Translations under genes and position numbers: made by a program
The notes under the pieces: generated by a model
What the model saw: the letters and a program-made list of their open reading frames with translations, nothing else
What the model was told of the DNA's origin: nothing
Database searches by the model: none
Shown here: piece by piece, positions 63,993 to 64,000 of the stretch
Layout of the letters: every line of letters begins with the position of its first letter
How positions within the stretch are numbered: the first letter of the stretch is position 1
Assembly (NCBI RefSeq): GCF_900101705.1
Contig: NZ_FNAC01000023.1
Location: 1 to 64,000 of the forward strand
Source: Algoriphagus faecimaris
GTDB taxonomy: Bacteria > Bacteroidota > Bacteroidia > Cytophagales > Cyclobacteriaceae
Length of the DNA stretch: 64,000 nucleotides
Direction: 5' to 3'

Positions 63993-64000
63993 CTTTTTTA

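Noticed and set aside
1-64000. CRISPR array, prophage or intact insertion sequence
   Set aside because: No regularly spaced direct repeats, no phage structural or integrase genes, and no complete transposase gene were seen.

Overview
The window looks like chromosomal DNA of a Bacteroidota bacterium, most probably a Cytophagales/Cyclobacteriaceae-type marine or freshwater aerobe (Algoriphagus-like; this placement is inference from gene content, no search was run). The signs are: a complete alternative complex III (ActABCDEF) fused in order to an aa3/caa3-type cytochrome oxidase cluster, a GLPGLI protein next to a TonB-receptor-like barrel, DUF2911, DUF6728, the long two-part IspG, ABC-F proteins, six-domain ribosomal protein S1, and Bacteroidota promoters of the form TTTG-(about 19)-TAnnTTTG. 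Shine-Dalgarno sequences are mostly absent, as expected for this phylum.

Layout. 1-2.2 kb: the tail of a cut-off gene (possibly a mobile element), a monohaem cytochrome c lipoprotein, a small lipoprotein and a class IV aminotransferase. 2.2-9.2 kb (minus): a tight five-gene run of a propeller-type sensor kinase, a receiver-kinase, a LolD/MacB-like ABC ATPase, its permease and a small exported protein. 9.2-10.2 kb: sucD. 10.2-11.2 kb: decayed DNA with gene fragments and a REP-like palindrome. 11.2-15.0 kb (minus): a small cysteine-rich exported peptide, a GLPGLI protein and a TonB-receptor-like barrel, behind a promoter whose spacer contains an (AT)7 tract. 15.2-20.8 kb: ABC-F ATPase, NIPSNAP protein, DUF6728 membrane protein, ispG and an SDR oxidoreductase. 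20.9-28.1 kb (minus): a very large outer-membrane protein and an NtrY-like sensor kinase.

28.2-44.7 kb is the centre of the window: a minus-strand respiratory supercluster of 16 genes, actA-B-C-D-E-F, oxidase subunits II and I, heme A synthase, heme O synthase, two subunit III genes, subunit IV, then (after a terminator) a Sco copper chaperone, a DUF420 protein and a small CxxC membrane protein. Together they encode the menaquinol:cytochrome c oxidoreductase, the terminal oxidase it feeds, and the haem A and CuA assembly factors. A strong consensus promoter lies just upstream of actA.

45-64 kb: tRNA-Cys with a consensus promoter and terminator; a two-gene isoquinoline-oxidoreductase-like molybdoenzyme; rpsA with a structured leader; plsC; a PLP/CBS-domain enzyme; an ABC exporter pair; a small outer-membrane barrel; an EVE-exported protein-pyrR-pyrB run; a PolX-like protein whose polymerase active site appears lost while its PHP nuclease site is intact; DUF2911; a two-domain rhodanese and a hemolysin III-type membrane protein.

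Most of the window is ordinary core genome. The less ordinary parts are the kinase/ABC-exporter operon, the possibly phase-variable peptide-GLPGLI-TonB operon, the decayed 10.2-11.2 kb segment, the orphan minus-strand terminator near 50.2 kb, and the PolX, CtaA and receiver-kinase active-site substitutions. No CRISPR array, prophage or complete insertion sequence was seen.
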